The notes under the pieces were generated by a model that ran no database searches, was not told the origin of the DNA, and worked only from the letters and a program-made list of their open reading frames with translations. DNA of 57,218 nucleotides, from NCBI GenBank assembly GCA_002373045.1, contig DFHU01000064.1, positions 16,218-73,435 of the forward strand. Reading direction: 5' to 3'. Position 1 is the first letter of the stretch. Each line of letters opens with the position of its first letter. Made by a program: the position numbers and the translations under genes. This DNA is from Pseudoselenomonas ruminantium. Its GTDB lineage: Bacteria; Bacillota; Negativicutes; Selenomonadales; Selenomonadaceae. Of this stretch, positions 25,198 through 33,728 are shown piece after piece.

Positions 25198-25932
25198 TTA
25201 CATTTCCTCAGTCGGCTTCGTAACTTTAGCCGCCTCCGGATGGCGTTTTTCCCAGAGCACTTCCGCTTCACTGCGGCGGATGTACACCGGTTCCAAATCC
25301 ATCACGTTATCCGTCTCGCCGGCCAAAAGTTTTGCCTGTCCGAGCATAGCCACGCAGGCCGCCCGCGGCATAACGATATGCGGCATAGCCGTGCTGACAT
25401 TTGCCGGCAGTTCCATTTTGCCGACGATTTTCTTCTGTACGGCATCGCCAAGCAAAATTACCTGTCCGCCGATATGCGCACAATCGGCCACAATCTCACT
25501 GATTTTAGCTACCTTGACCGGTTCTACTACCTGCAGGGAAGAATTTTCCCAACGGTAGCTTTCCACATAGGCATTGCCCTTCTGGGCATCCAAGAGGCAC
25601 ATAAGCCGCACGCCCGGCACAGGCAGCTGATAGGCCAGCGCCTGCAGGGTCGAAACGCCGACCAGGGGAATATTCAGCACATAGCTCATGGCCTTTGCCG
25701 CCGCAAGACCTATGCGCAAGCCTGTAAACGAACCGGGGCCATTGCTTATGGCAATGCCGGTCAAATCTTCTTTTGCTGCAGCTGCCATTTTCAGCACCTG
25801 TTCAATATGAGGCAGCAGGGTTTCCGAATGCGTGAGCTTCCCTTGCATGGTAAGCTCGGCCAAAAGCCGCCCCTCATCAGCCACGGCTACGCTTGAAACC
25901 TGCGTAGCGGTATCAATGGCCAGTATGGACAA
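25198..25932 (-). CDS. tsaB: tRNA threonylcarbamoyladenosine biosynthesis protein TsaB
   Basis: Non-catalytic ASKHA-fold partner that dimerises with TsaD and recruits TsaE. It opens with SILAIDTATQVSSVAVAD and carries the conserved ISNGPGSFTGLRIGLAAAKA block. 244 residues is normal. The start is TTG at 25930-25932 behind AGGAG, inside the end of tsaE (20-nt overlap), consistent with coupling. The C-terminal 70 residues (PVYIRRSEAEVLWEKRHPEA) are the usual variable tail. Confidence 0.95.
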   Translation of the reverse strand: MSILAIDTATQVSSVAVADEGRLLAELTMQGKLTHSETLLPHIEQVLKMAAAAKEDLTGIAISNGPGSFTGLRIGLAAAKAMSYVLNIPLVGVSTLQALAYQLPVPGVRLMCLLDAQKGNAYVESYRWENSSLQVVEPVKVAKISEIVADCAHIGGQVILLGDAVQKKIVGKMELPANVSTAMPHIVMPRAACVAMLGQAKLLAGETDNVMDLEPVYIRRSEAEVLWEKRHPEAAKVTKPTEEM

Positions 25933-26395
25933 AGTCTTCCAACTCCTTTATAAACTCCTGATTCTTCTCGCCGATACTGGAAAAATCAATCTGCCGTTCA
26001 TCGGTGTTTTCGCCTAATTTACGAATGCGCACCTCGATATAATCCTCTGGCAGTGACTCCGGGAACTTGTCGGGCCATTCGATGACCACGATTCCCTCCG
26101 GCTCCTCCGTGTACTCATAAAAGCCGATATCTTCCAGTTCTTCTTCTGTTTCCAGCCGGTAGAGGTCAAAATGGTAAATGCGGCAAATCCCTTCATAGAC
26201 ATTCATCAGATTGAAGGTCGGACTCGTCACATCCCCCTCGACGCCCAAGGTACGCGCAAGACTCTGCACAAACAACGTCTTGCCAGCCCCTAAGTCGCCC
26301 TCCAGGCAAAGCACGGTTCCTTCCCGAATCTTCTGCCCCACCAGCTCGGCTAGGTGACCAGTTTCCTCGGGAGAACTTGTCATACAGGTAAACAT
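25913..26395 (-). CDS. tsaE: tRNA threonylcarbamoyladenosine biosynthesis ATPase TsaE
   Basis: Small P-loop ATPase of 160 residues that drives the TsaBDE cycle. The Walker A motif GDLGAGKT is at 33-40, followed by the family signature VTSPTFNLMNVYEG and HFDLYRLE, with the conserved IEWPDKF near 105. First gene of the tsaE-tsaB-rimI-tsaD operon. The divergent rubrerythrin gene starts 309 bp away. Confidence 0.96.
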   Translation of the reverse strand: MFTCMTSSPEETGHLAELVGQKIREGTVLCLEGDLGAGKTLFVQSLARTLGVEGDVTSPTFNLMNVYEGICRIYHFDLYRLETEEELEDIGFYEYTEEPEGIVVIEWPDKFPESLPEDYIEVRIRKLGENTDERQIDFSSIGEKNQEFIKELEDFVHTGH

Positions 26396-26703
26396 AGTGT
26401 CCTTTCTCTCCTATAAAACAATTAAACATTATCTTTTTTATTGTAACACCATTGATTCCATTTTACCACCTAAATTTGGCCGCACTAATCAATAATTATT
26501 ATCCGTTAATAATCATCATAAAAAACTATGTAATTCGCCATAATAATAAGAATTTAGAAGTAATAGTGATTTATTTTCCTATAATCGCCTAAAATAGCTA
26601 TTTATCTTTTGTATGCAGTCACTTATAATTAAACCATGGTGCTGAGCACACCATAAAATTGTATCTGATTAATGTGTAATATATTTTAGGAGGTAGTAAG
26701 ATT
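26396..26703. other. AT-rich divergent regulatory region between tsaE and rubrerythrin
   Basis: No gene. It holds a Fur/PerR-like box (26490-26504), a -10 element TATAAT (26624-26629) without a strong -35, and a dyad ATGGTG-CTGAGCA-CACCAT (26636-26654) close to the likely rubrerythrin transcription start. Confidence 0.6.
26490..26504. promoter_or_regulatory. Fur/PerR-type box
   Basis: CAATAATTATTATCC matches 12 of 15 positions (the central ATAATTATTATC) of the TGATAATTATTATCA 7-1-7 consensus. It lies about 200 bp upstream of a peroxide-defence gene and about 100 bp upstream of tsaE. The surrounding DNA is very AT-rich, so chance is possible. Confidence 0.45.
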
Positions 26704-27249
26704 ATGAAGAAATTTGTTTGCACGGTTTGCGGTTATGTTCATGAAGGCGATGCGGCACCGGAAGTATGTCCCATCTGTAAAGCCCCAGCCTCCAAGTTTG
26801 TTGAGCAGAGCGGCGATATGAATTACGCCGATGAACATCATGTGGGTACGGCTAAGGATGTTGACCCCCGCATTATTGAAGGCCTGCGCCAGAACTTCAC
26901 GGGCGAATGCTCTGAAGTCGGCATGTATCTGGCCATGAGCCGTCAGGCAGACCGTGAAGGTTATCCGGAAATTGCCGAAGCCTTCAAGCGCTATGCTTGG
27001 GAAGAAGCTGAACACGCTGCCAAATTCGCAGAACTCTTAGGTGAAGTCCTCACGAACGACACCAAGAAAAACCTGACCATGCGTGTAGATGCTGAACATG
27101 GTGCCTGCGCTGGTAAGAAAGAACTGGCAACGCTGGCTAAACAGCTCAACCTCGATGCCGTTCATGATACCGTACATGAGATGTGCAAGGATGAAGCCCG
27201 CCACGGCCGCGGTTTCAAAGGTCTCTTGGACAGATATTTCGGCAAATAA
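26704..27249 (+). CDS. Reverse rubrerythrin (rubredoxin domain N-terminal)
   Basis: Peroxide- and oxygen-detoxifying di-iron protein of anaerobes, 181 residues, cytoplasmic. The N-terminal rubredoxin-type knuckles are CTVCGY (C6, C9) and CPICK (C22, C25), followed by a ferritin-like four-helix bundle with iron ligands in FTGECSEVGMYL, EEAEHAAKF and DEARHGRGF. The domain order is opposite to classical rubrerythrin and matches the clostridial reverse rubrerythrins that take electrons from NADH via partner proteins. AGGAGG precedes the start and an intrinsic terminator follows. The upstream Fur/PerR-like box suggests peroxide control. Confidence 0.93.
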   Translation: MKKFVCTVCGYVHEGDAAPEVCPICKAPASKFVEQSGDMNYADEHHVGTAKDVDPRIIEGLRQNFTGECSEVGMYLAMSRQADREGYPEIAEAFKRYAWEEAEHAAKFAELLGEVLTNDTKKNLTMRVDAEHGACAGKKELATLAKQLNLDAVHDTVHEMCKDEARHGRGFKGLLDRYFGK

Positions 27250-27271
27250 GCCAATAAGCAAATGACTTTAT

Positions 27272-27307
27272 AAGTTGACCGGTCAAAATTGACCGGTCAA
27301 CTTTTTT
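27272..27307 (+). terminator. Terminator of the rubrerythrin gene
   Basis: AAGTTGACCGGTCAA and TTGACCGGTCAACTT pair around two bases and run into TTTTTT. Each arm is itself a palindrome (TTGACCGGTCAA). It may also serve the convergent hybrid kinase gene. Confidence 0.9.
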
Positions 27308-27318
27308 ATTTATCCCTT

Positions 27319-30300
27319 TCACACATATTTCCGCAGTTTTTCCAAGAGCTTGTCAAAATCAATGGGCTTGCTGAGATAGTCATTCATACCACAGGCCATG
27401 ACACGCGCCACATCATCGGTGAATACATCTGCCGTCACCGCAATGATGGGGATGTTTTCTCCATCCGCTCTGCCACTGCGCCGGATTGCCTGGGTTGCCC
27501 CATAACCGTCCAACACGGGCATCTGCACATCCATAAGAATAGCCTTATATGTTCCCGGTTCCGTTGCCATGAACTTATCCACCGCATCCTGTCCGTCTAC
27601 CGCAGTATCAACAGCAAGACCATGTTGAGTAAGGATGGTTTCCGAAATCTCACGATTCATTTCATTATCTTCCACCAACAGCAGGCGCATACCGACCAGC
27701 GAATTTTCCTGCTGTTCTTTTGTCTCCGCTTCCTCACTGATTTCTACGCCCACCTGCAACGGCAGTGAAATGTAAAAGCTGGTGCCCATATTCTGCGTAC
27801 TGCGCACCTCAATAGAGCCATGCATCATCTTCACGAGATTCTGTGTAATGGCCAGCCCCAGTCCACTGCCGCCATACTTATGCGCGACCTTGGCATTTTC
27901 CTGCTCAAATGGCTTAAAGATATTTTTCAGATACTCCGGGCTCATGCCAATACCATTATCGGTAATTTCAAACGTCGTAAACACGATATTATCAGGACGA
28001 AGCACCTGCCGAATGATGAATTCGATTTTTCCTTCTTCCGGCGTGAACTTCACGGCATTGGAAAAAATATTCATGAGCACCTGCTTAATGCGCATAGAGT
28101 CTCCTACCACATGACTGTACTGCATCTGTTCATCATCCAATACCAGAGCAATATTTTTTTGCTCCAGCTGACCGTTAAAAATCGTCTGCATCTCCGTTAC
28201 GATGTTTTTCAAAGAAAACTCCTCACGAGCAAGTTTCAGTTTTCCCTGTTCAATGGAGGACAAATCCAAAATGTCATTGATCAGCCCCAACAGATGATGC
28301 GCTGCAATCTGACTCTTGCCAATCAGCTGCCGCAAATCCTGCTCATTATTGTCCTTCTGCTCGCCCAGCGTCAAATAACCGATAATGGCATTGAGGGGGG
28401 TGCGAATCTCATGACTCATACGCGAGAGGAAATCCCCCTTGGCCGCACTGGCATGACGGGCTGTAGCCAAAGCATCCATTAACGCCTCACGCTGCATGAT
28501 ATCCTTGCGCCGCAAATCATCAATATCCTGACGATAAAAATAGAATCCTTCTAATTCTCCTCCCTGAAAATACGGTTGGAAGCGGCAGGAATAAAAGCGA
28601 TAATTATCCTCGCCTGCCTGTTTGCGTACCTCACAGTAATAGCTTTCCTTTTTGGCAAATGCCTCATTCATTTCATTAAAGAATTTTCCTCCCGGCTGAA
28701 ATCTGGCTTTTTCCTCCGGATGAAGATAGCTCGTATAGCGCTCAATGCTATGCGGCAGCATATCTACAAAGACATGTCCTTCTTCATCAATATGGTATTC
28801 CGTGGCCGTATTATTCTTCAAATCCACCTTTACTACCATTTCATTAAGACGGCAGATATAGCTCATTACGGCATCGATTTCCTGACGGCGTTTTTCATCC
28901 TGCCGGGTGGCATTATTGCGAATCAGGGTAATCAGCACCATCCCTGCCAGCATGACCATCAAAATAGCCAACAGAATGAACTGCAGCGGATAACTGTAAA
29001 CCATTTCCTTCCAGCTCATGCCGCGGGGCTGCACTTTGGTGTGACGATAGATAATGTTCTGCACCTCCGGCGAAGTCATCGGCGGCATAGCGGCCGAAAG
29101 CACTTCCAGCAAGCGATGGTCAAAGGTATCGCGCACCCCCAGCCGCATATCCAGAGACAGTCCGGGCACAATAGCTATCCGCAATTTGTTGTTATCGTCC
29201 AGATTGACATACTTCTCCCCAATCAACCCCAGCATATAAATACTGGAACATTTGCCGGATTTCAGGGCTGCCACCGCTTCTTCCGGCATATCATAATGCT
29301 GATCCACCGCATTTTCCGGCAAATCGCCCGTCATAGCCAGCTTGCGTTTCAGATTGGCAGTCATGGCTATCGCCCCGTCCGGGCTTTCGTTCTTCAGGGA
29401 CAGTTGTACAATAGAGGTCTGCAGGATGGGCTGAGTAAGCTTATAGTGCACCAGTTCCGCCTCATGGAAGCTGGCGCTCATCCCCAACACCATATCCGTC
29501 TCATCATCCTGCAGCCACTTTTCATACTCCGCCTGATTGGCCGTATAGATAATCTCATATTTTATGCCGGCATTTTCTGCCATAATCCGGAAAATATCCG
29601 GCAAAATCCCCTGTGCCCTGCCTTCGTTATCAAAATAGGCATAAGGATTGGCATTGGGCATAACCACCACGCGGAAAACCTTGTCCGATTCCCGAAGATT
29701 TTGCAAAAAATCCTGACTTTCCGCCGACAGTGCCATCATTCGGTCCGCCCGTTCGGCATAATAATTGCTGCTCAAGGCCACTTCCCAGCCGGGGTCAAGG
29801 GCAGACAGCTTATACTGCGCCTTATTTATCCCCTCGATAAGCTTCTGCTTATCGGGAGTGGTAATAACATACAAGGGCTGAGGATTGCGCAATTCCAGAA
29901 TCTTTTCCTTGCGGATTACCCGCTTGCTGCTGGTGACAATGGCATCCACCTCACCGCTGTGCAGGGCTGCCTCCTCCCTGCCAATGCTTTCAAAATACAC
30001 CGGCGTATAGGAAAAGCCCTGTTTTTGCGCAAATTCGTCAAATTCCTTTGTCCGCACATTGCCAATCAGCAATCCTACCCGCATGCCGTCATAACTTTCT
30101 GGATTGCGGGGCTGATATTTGGCGTTGTCTTCCAGCGTAGTCAGCATCAGTGAACTATACGCCATCGGCTTATCGGTATAAAGATACTTGGCCTCCCGTT
30201 CCGGCGTTTTCTGCACCGCCGTCAGCAGGTCAATCTCTCCCCTGTCCAGCAGGTCAAACATTTCCTTCCAGCCTTGGTCATAGCCGATGTATTCATACTG

Positions 30301-30543
30301 CCATTCCAGATAACGGCTGATTAAATGCAGATAATCATAGCCGTAACCATAGCGGTTCCCACTACCATCCATAGCATGATAGCCGGTCATCTGGTAAAAA
30401 CCGACCCGCACCACCTGCTGCTGCGGATATAAGGAAAACTCTGCCCCAGTCTTCTTCACCGGCAGGCAGAGGAAAAATACTGCCATAAACAACAGCAAAA
30501 AGCGGACCCATATCGTAAAACTTCCCTTTTGTTTCAGAAGCAT
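27319..30543 (-). CDS. BvgS-like hybrid sensor histidine kinase with two periplasmic SBP_bac_3 domains
   Basis: About 1074 residues. Signal anchor, two consecutive type-3 solute-binding domains (about 40-265 and 275-490; the first begins VRVGFYQMTGYHAMD, the second FRVVVMPNANPYAYF), a transmembrane helix (PLQFILLAILMVMLAGMVLI), a PAS-like region, HisKA with phospho-His in SHEIRTPLNA, HATPase (DNGIGM, GGSGLGLAI) and a C-terminal receiver with Asp in DVQMPVLDG. No HPt is present, so phosphate must pass to a separate protein. It probably senses an extracytoplasmic amino acid-like ligand. ATG 30541-30543 is preferred because earlier in-frame ATGs abut the upstream terminator. Confidence 0.9.
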   Translation of the reverse strand: MLLKQKGSFTIWVRFLLLFMAVFFLCLPVKKTGAEFSLYPQQQVVRVGFYQMTGYHAMDGSGNRYGYGYDYLHLISRYLEWQYEYIGYDQGWKEMFDLLDRGEIDLLTAVQKTPEREAKYLYTDKPMAYSSLMLTTLEDNAKYQPRNPESYDGMRVGLLIGNVRTKEFDEFAQKQGFSYTPVYFESIGREEAALHSGEVDAIVTSSKRVIRKEKILELRNPQPLYVITTPDKQKLIEGINKAQYKLSALDPGWEVALSSNYYAERADRMMALSAESQDFLQNLRESDKVFRVVVMPNANPYAYFDNEGRAQGILPDIFRIMAENAGIKYEIIYTANQAEYEKWLQDDETDMVLGMSASFHEAELVHYKLTQPILQTSIVQLSLKNESPDGAIAMTANLKRKLAMTGDLPENAVDQHYDMPEEAVAALKSGKCSSIYMLGLIGEKYVNLDDNNKLRIAIVPGLSLDMRLGVRDTFDHRLLEVLSAAMPPMTSPEVQNIIYRHTKVQPRGMSWKEMVYSYPLQFILLAILMVMLAGMVLITLIRNNATRQDEKRRQEIDAVMSYICRLNEMVVKVDLKNNTATEYHIDEEGHVFVDMLPHSIERYTSYLHPEEKARFQPGGKFFNEMNEAFAKKESYYCEVRKQAGEDNYRFYSCRFQPYFQGGELEGFYFYRQDIDDLRRKDIMQREALMDALATARHASAAKGDFLSRMSHEIRTPLNAIIGYLTLGEQKDNNEQDLRQLIGKSQIAAHHLLGLINDILDLSSIEQGKLKLAREEFSLKNIVTEMQTIFNGQLEQKNIALVLDDEQMQYSHVVGDSMRIKQVLMNIFSNAVKFTPEEGKIEFIIRQVLRPDNIVFTTFEITDNGIGMSPEYLKNIFKPFEQENAKVAHKYGGSGLGLAITQNLVKMMHGSIEVRSTQNMGTSFYISLPLQVGVEISEEAETKEQQENSLVGMRLLLVEDNEMNREISETILTQHGLAVDTAVDGQDAVDKFMATEPGTYKAILMDVQMPVLDGYGATQAIRRSGRADGENIPIIAVTADVFTDDVARVMACGMNDYLSKPIDFDKLLEKLRKYV

Positions 30544-30570
30544 TTTTGACACCATCCTTGTTTTGGGCAT

Positions 30571-30618
30571 AAAAAACCGCTGACTGGAACTTCCTAATGT
30601 GTAAATTCTCTGTCAGCG
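30571..30618 (-). terminator. Terminator of the ABC-F gene
   Basis: On minus CGCTGAC pairs with GTCAGCG across a 27-nt loop and is followed by GTTTTTT. The complement also carries a T8 run, so it could act in both directions. The U-run touches the first in-frame ATG of the downstream kinase. Confidence 0.75.
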
Positions 30619-30654
30619 TTTTTTTTCCTGCCATACAGGCCGGTGATTATTAAA

Positions 30655-32211
30655 TTAGATGATTTTCGTTGTCCAGCGTTCGATATTCCAGACTGAATCC
30701 ACAAAGTCCTCGTAGAACTCCGGTTCATGGGAAACCAAGAGAACTGTGCCCTTGTATTCCTTAATGGCCCGTTTGAGTTCCTTCTTGGCTTCGACATCCA
30801 AATGGTTGGTCGGCTCGTCGAGCACCAGGAGGTTTACCGGCTTCTGTATGATTTTACAGAGGCGCACCTTAGCTGCCTCGCCGCCGGAGAGCGCCATCAT
30901 CTTCGTCGTGATATGGTCATTGGTCAGACCGCAGCCAGCCAGCGCCGCCCGCACCTCAAAGTTAGTCATGCCGGGATATTCCTGCCAGAGTTCCTCCAGT
31001 GCCGTATTATTATTGCCGGCAGCACTTTCCTGTTCAAAGTAGCCGGTACTGACAAATTCGCCATGCTCTATGTGACCGCTGATGGGCTTTATGATGCCCA
31101 GAAGCGTCTTTAAGAGCGTGGATTTTCCCAGACCGTTGGTGCCGCGAATGGCGATTTTTTTGCCACGCTCCACCTGAATGTCCACGGGGCTTGTCAGTGC
31201 CGTATCATAGCCGAGTACCAGCCGCTTGGCCTCAATCACAAAGCGGGAGGGCGTGCGGTCAGACTGGAAGTGGAAATGCGGTTTGGGCTTTTCCTGACGC
31301 TTGGTCAGGACTTCCATCTTGTCAAGCTTCTTCTGACGGCTGTTGGCCATGCCGCGGGTAGCAACGCGGGCTTTATTGCGCTGGATAAAGTCCTGCTCCT
31401 TCTTGATTTCCGCCTGCTGACGCTCGTAGGCTGCTTCCTCCTGCTTACGCTTTAAGGCCGCCATTTCCTCGAACTTCTCATAGCTGCCCGTATAACGGTC
31501 GAGATGGAGATTGTCCACATGATAAATCACATTGGTTACAGCATTGAGGAACGGCACATCATGGGATACGAGGATAAAGGCGTTCTCGTAGTTCGTCAGA
31601 TAATTCTTGAGCCAGTTGATATGCTCCACGTCCAAATAATTGGTCGGCTCGTCCAAGATGAGGATTTCGGGATTCTGCAAGAGAAGTTTCGTGAGCAGAA
31701 CTTTCGTGCGCTGACCACCGGAAAGTTCATCGACCTTCTTATCGAGGCCGATATCCCGAAGGCCCAAGCCGCCGGATACTTCCTCAATGCGGGCATCAAT
31801 GGTGTAATAGCTGCCTGCTTCGAGCATATCCTGAATATCGCCCACATCCCGCATGAGCGCGTCCATTTCTTCCGGTGTGGCCTCGCCCATCTTGTCATAG
31901 GCGGCGAGCATTTCCTGCTCGGCCTGCACCATATCGTCAAAGGCGGTGCGCAGGGTGTCGCGGATGGTCATGCCCGGCTTTAAGACCGCGTGCTGGTCAA
32001 GATAGCCCACCTTCACGCGCCGCGCCCATTCCACGGTACCGGCATCCGGTGTCAGCTGCCCCGTGATGATGGACAGGAACGTGGACTTGCCCTCACCATT
32101 GGCACCGACTAATGCCACATGCTCGCCCTTCAGCAAACGGAAACTAACGTCCTCAAAAATCTCCCGGCCACCATAGCTGTGGGATAAATGGGAAACGTTC
32201 AAAATACTCAT
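30655..32211 (-). CDS. ABC-F family ATPase
   Basis: Ribosome-associated or regulatory ABC-F protein of 518 residues with two ATPase cassettes and no membrane domain. Cassette 1: GANGEGKST, LSGGQRTK, ILILDEPTNYLD. The charged linker is typical of the family (RKQEEAAYERQQAEIKKEQD). Cassette 2: GTNGLGKST, LSGGEAAKV, LLVLDEPTNHLD. It resembles YkpA/YbiT-type housekeeping members; a resistance role is not indicated. The frame runs upstream through the tRNA-Pro gene, but AAGGAG 10 nt before ATG 32209-32211 and the family start MSILNVSHLSHSYG fix the start. Confidence 0.93.
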   Translation of the reverse strand: MSILNVSHLSHSYGGREIFEDVSFRLLKGEHVALVGANGEGKSTFLSIITGQLTPDAGTVEWARRVKVGYLDQHAVLKPGMTIRDTLRTAFDDMVQAEQEMLAAYDKMGEATPEEMDALMRDVGDIQDMLEAGSYYTIDARIEEVSGGLGLRDIGLDKKVDELSGGQRTKVLLTKLLLQNPEILILDEPTNYLDVEHINWLKNYLTNYENAFILVSHDVPFLNAVTNVIYHVDNLHLDRYTGSYEKFEEMAALKRKQEEAAYERQQAEIKKEQDFIQRNKARVATRGMANSRQKKLDKMEVLTKRQEKPKPHFHFQSDRTPSRFVIEAKRLVLGYDTALTSPVDIQVERGKKIAIRGTNGLGKSTLLKTLLGIIKPISGHIEHGEFVSTGYFEQESAAGNNNTALEELWQEYPGMTNFEVRAALAGCGLTNDHITTKMMALSGGEAAKVRLCKIIQKPVNLLVLDEPTNHLDVEAKKELKRAIKEYKGTVLLVSHEPEFYEDFVDSVWNIERWTTKII

Positions 32212-32283
32212 CTTTGACATTCTCCTTACTACGTTTTTACGAAAAAAGAGCCGTTCCGAAGAACAGCTCTTGCATTTACTAAA

Positions 32284-32360
32284 TGGTCGGAACGACGGGA
32301 TTTGAACCCACGACCTCTTCCACCCCAAGGAAGCGCGCTACCAAACTGCGCTACGTCCCG
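32284..32360 (-). tRNA. tRNA-Pro (anticodon GGG)
   Basis: Seventy-seven nucleotides with a 7-bp acceptor stem (CGGGACG / CGTTCCG), anticodon loop TTGGGGT, T-loop GTTCAAATC and encoded CCA. Anticodon GGG reads CCC and CCU. It lies between the permease and ABC-F genes. Confidence 0.95.
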
Positions 32361-32418
32361 AACAAGTAATATAATACTACATTGGCAGAAGATTGTAAAC
32401 CCCTTTTTTTATTTTTTA

Positions 32419-33699
32419 TTAGAGATGCCAAATCCAAATGTAGATATTGGCCATGATGATGGTAAGAATCATCACCGGAAAAGCTACCTTCATAAAGCCG
32501 ATGAAGGAAATCTGCTTGCCATGCTGGGCAGCCAGCGATGCCACAACAACGTTGGCCGAAGCACCGATAAGCGTACCGTTGCCGCCAAGGCAGGCACCGA
32601 GCGCCAGACTCCACCACATGGGTTCGAGGTTGCTAAGGCCCATCTGGCCCATATCCTGAATCAGCGGGATAAGCGTAGCCACGAAGGGAATGTTATCGAT
32701 GAAGGCTGAAGCCAGAGCACTCATCCAGAGGATAAGCATGGCCGTCATCGGCACATTACCGTTGGTTACGGCCAGTGCTTCTGCCGCCATAGCCTTGATT
32801 ACACCGGTTTCCACCAGTGCACCGACAAGCACAAATAAACCGGCAAAGAAGAAGATAGCCAGCCATTCCACTTTGGAGAGGACTTTGGCAATCATGGCTT
32901 CATTGCGGGTGTATGTAATGAGGAGCAGCAGGCCTGCGCCCGTAAGCGCTGCCGTAGCCGTTTCGAGCCCCAAAGCACCATGCATGGCAAAGAGCGTAAT
33001 CGTAAAAAAGATTACGGCCAGACATTTTTTCAGCAAGACCTTGTCGGCAATCTGACTTACCGCATTAAGGCGCATAACCTTGTCCTGCAATTCCGGCGTG
33101 GTCTTGAGCCGGCTGCCGTAGAGCATCACCAAAACAGCCTGCACTACGATAAAGATGGCCACAGATACCAGTGTCATATTCTGGATAAAATCCATGAAGC
33201 TGAGTCCTACCGCACTGCCAATCATAATATTGGGCGGGTCACCGATAAGCGTTGCCGTACCGCCGATATTCGAGGAAATAATCTGTGCCATAAGATACGG
33301 CTTTACATCCACCTTGAGTTGTGAGGTAATGCTGAAGGTAATCGGCACTGTTAAGAGCACCGTGGTTACGTTATCCAAGAGTGCCGAGCACACCGCCGTA
33401 ATGGTCGAGAGCGCGACCAAGAGTGCCACAGGCTTGGCCTTGACCTTCTTGGCCGCCCAGATGGCGAGGAAGTTGAAAAGTCCTGTCTCACTGGTAATAT
33501 TGACAATAATCATCATGCCCATCAAAAGACCCAAGGTATTAAAGTCAATGTGATGAATAGCCGTTTCCTGACTGATAATCCCGAACAGAATCATCAGCAT
33601 GGCACCGAAGATACCCACAATCGTCCGGTGTACCTTTTCGGAGATAATAAGTGCATAAGCGGCAACGAAGATAATCACCGCAATTGTTGTACTGGTCAA
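32419..33699 (-). CDS. ArsB/NhaD (ion transporter superfamily) permease
   Basis: Inner-membrane permease of 426 residues with about 11-12 hydrophobic helices. It contains the duplicated signature of the ArsB/NhaD/CitM superfamily: SALLDNVTTVLLTVPI and SAFIDNIPFVATLIPLI, plus GGTATLIGDPPNIMIGS and GGNGTLIGASANVV. The substrate could be arsenite, sodium/proton exchange or a dicarboxylate; motifs alone do not decide. No arsenic genes are adjacent. The start is TTG at 33697-33699 behind a weak AGGGA. It follows glnS by 29 nt and is probably cotranscribed. Confidence 0.88.
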   Translation of the reverse strand: MTSTTIAVIIFVAAYALIISEKVHRTIVGIFGAMLMILFGIISQETAIHHIDFNTLGLLMGMMIIVNITSETGLFNFLAIWAAKKVKAKPVALLVALSTITAVCSALLDNVTTVLLTVPITFSITSQLKVDVKPYLMAQIISSNIGGTATLIGDPPNIMIGSAVGLSFMDFIQNMTLVSVAIFIVVQAVLVMLYGSRLKTTPELQDKVMRLNAVSQIADKVLLKKCLAVIFFTITLFAMHGALGLETATAALTGAGLLLLITYTRNEAMIAKVLSKVEWLAIFFFAGLFVLVGALVETGVIKAMAAEALAVTNGNVPMTAMLILWMSALASAFIDNIPFVATLIPLIQDMGQMGLSNLEPMWWSLALGACLGGNGTLIGASANVVVASLAAQHGKQISFIGFMKVAFPVMILTIIMANIYIWIWHL

Positions 33700-33728
33700 A
33701 ATTATCCCTGCTTTCTCAAATTCTCAAA

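Noticed and set aside
28576..30153. 525-codon plus-strand open frame opposite the hybrid kinase
   Set aside because: It mirrors the kinase coding frame, is rich in His and Gln, and has no recognisable domain.
32212..32328. Thirty-nine-codon N-terminal extension of the ABC-F protein
   Set aside because: It runs into the tRNA-Pro gene, lacks an SD and is not part of the ABC-F family N-terminus.
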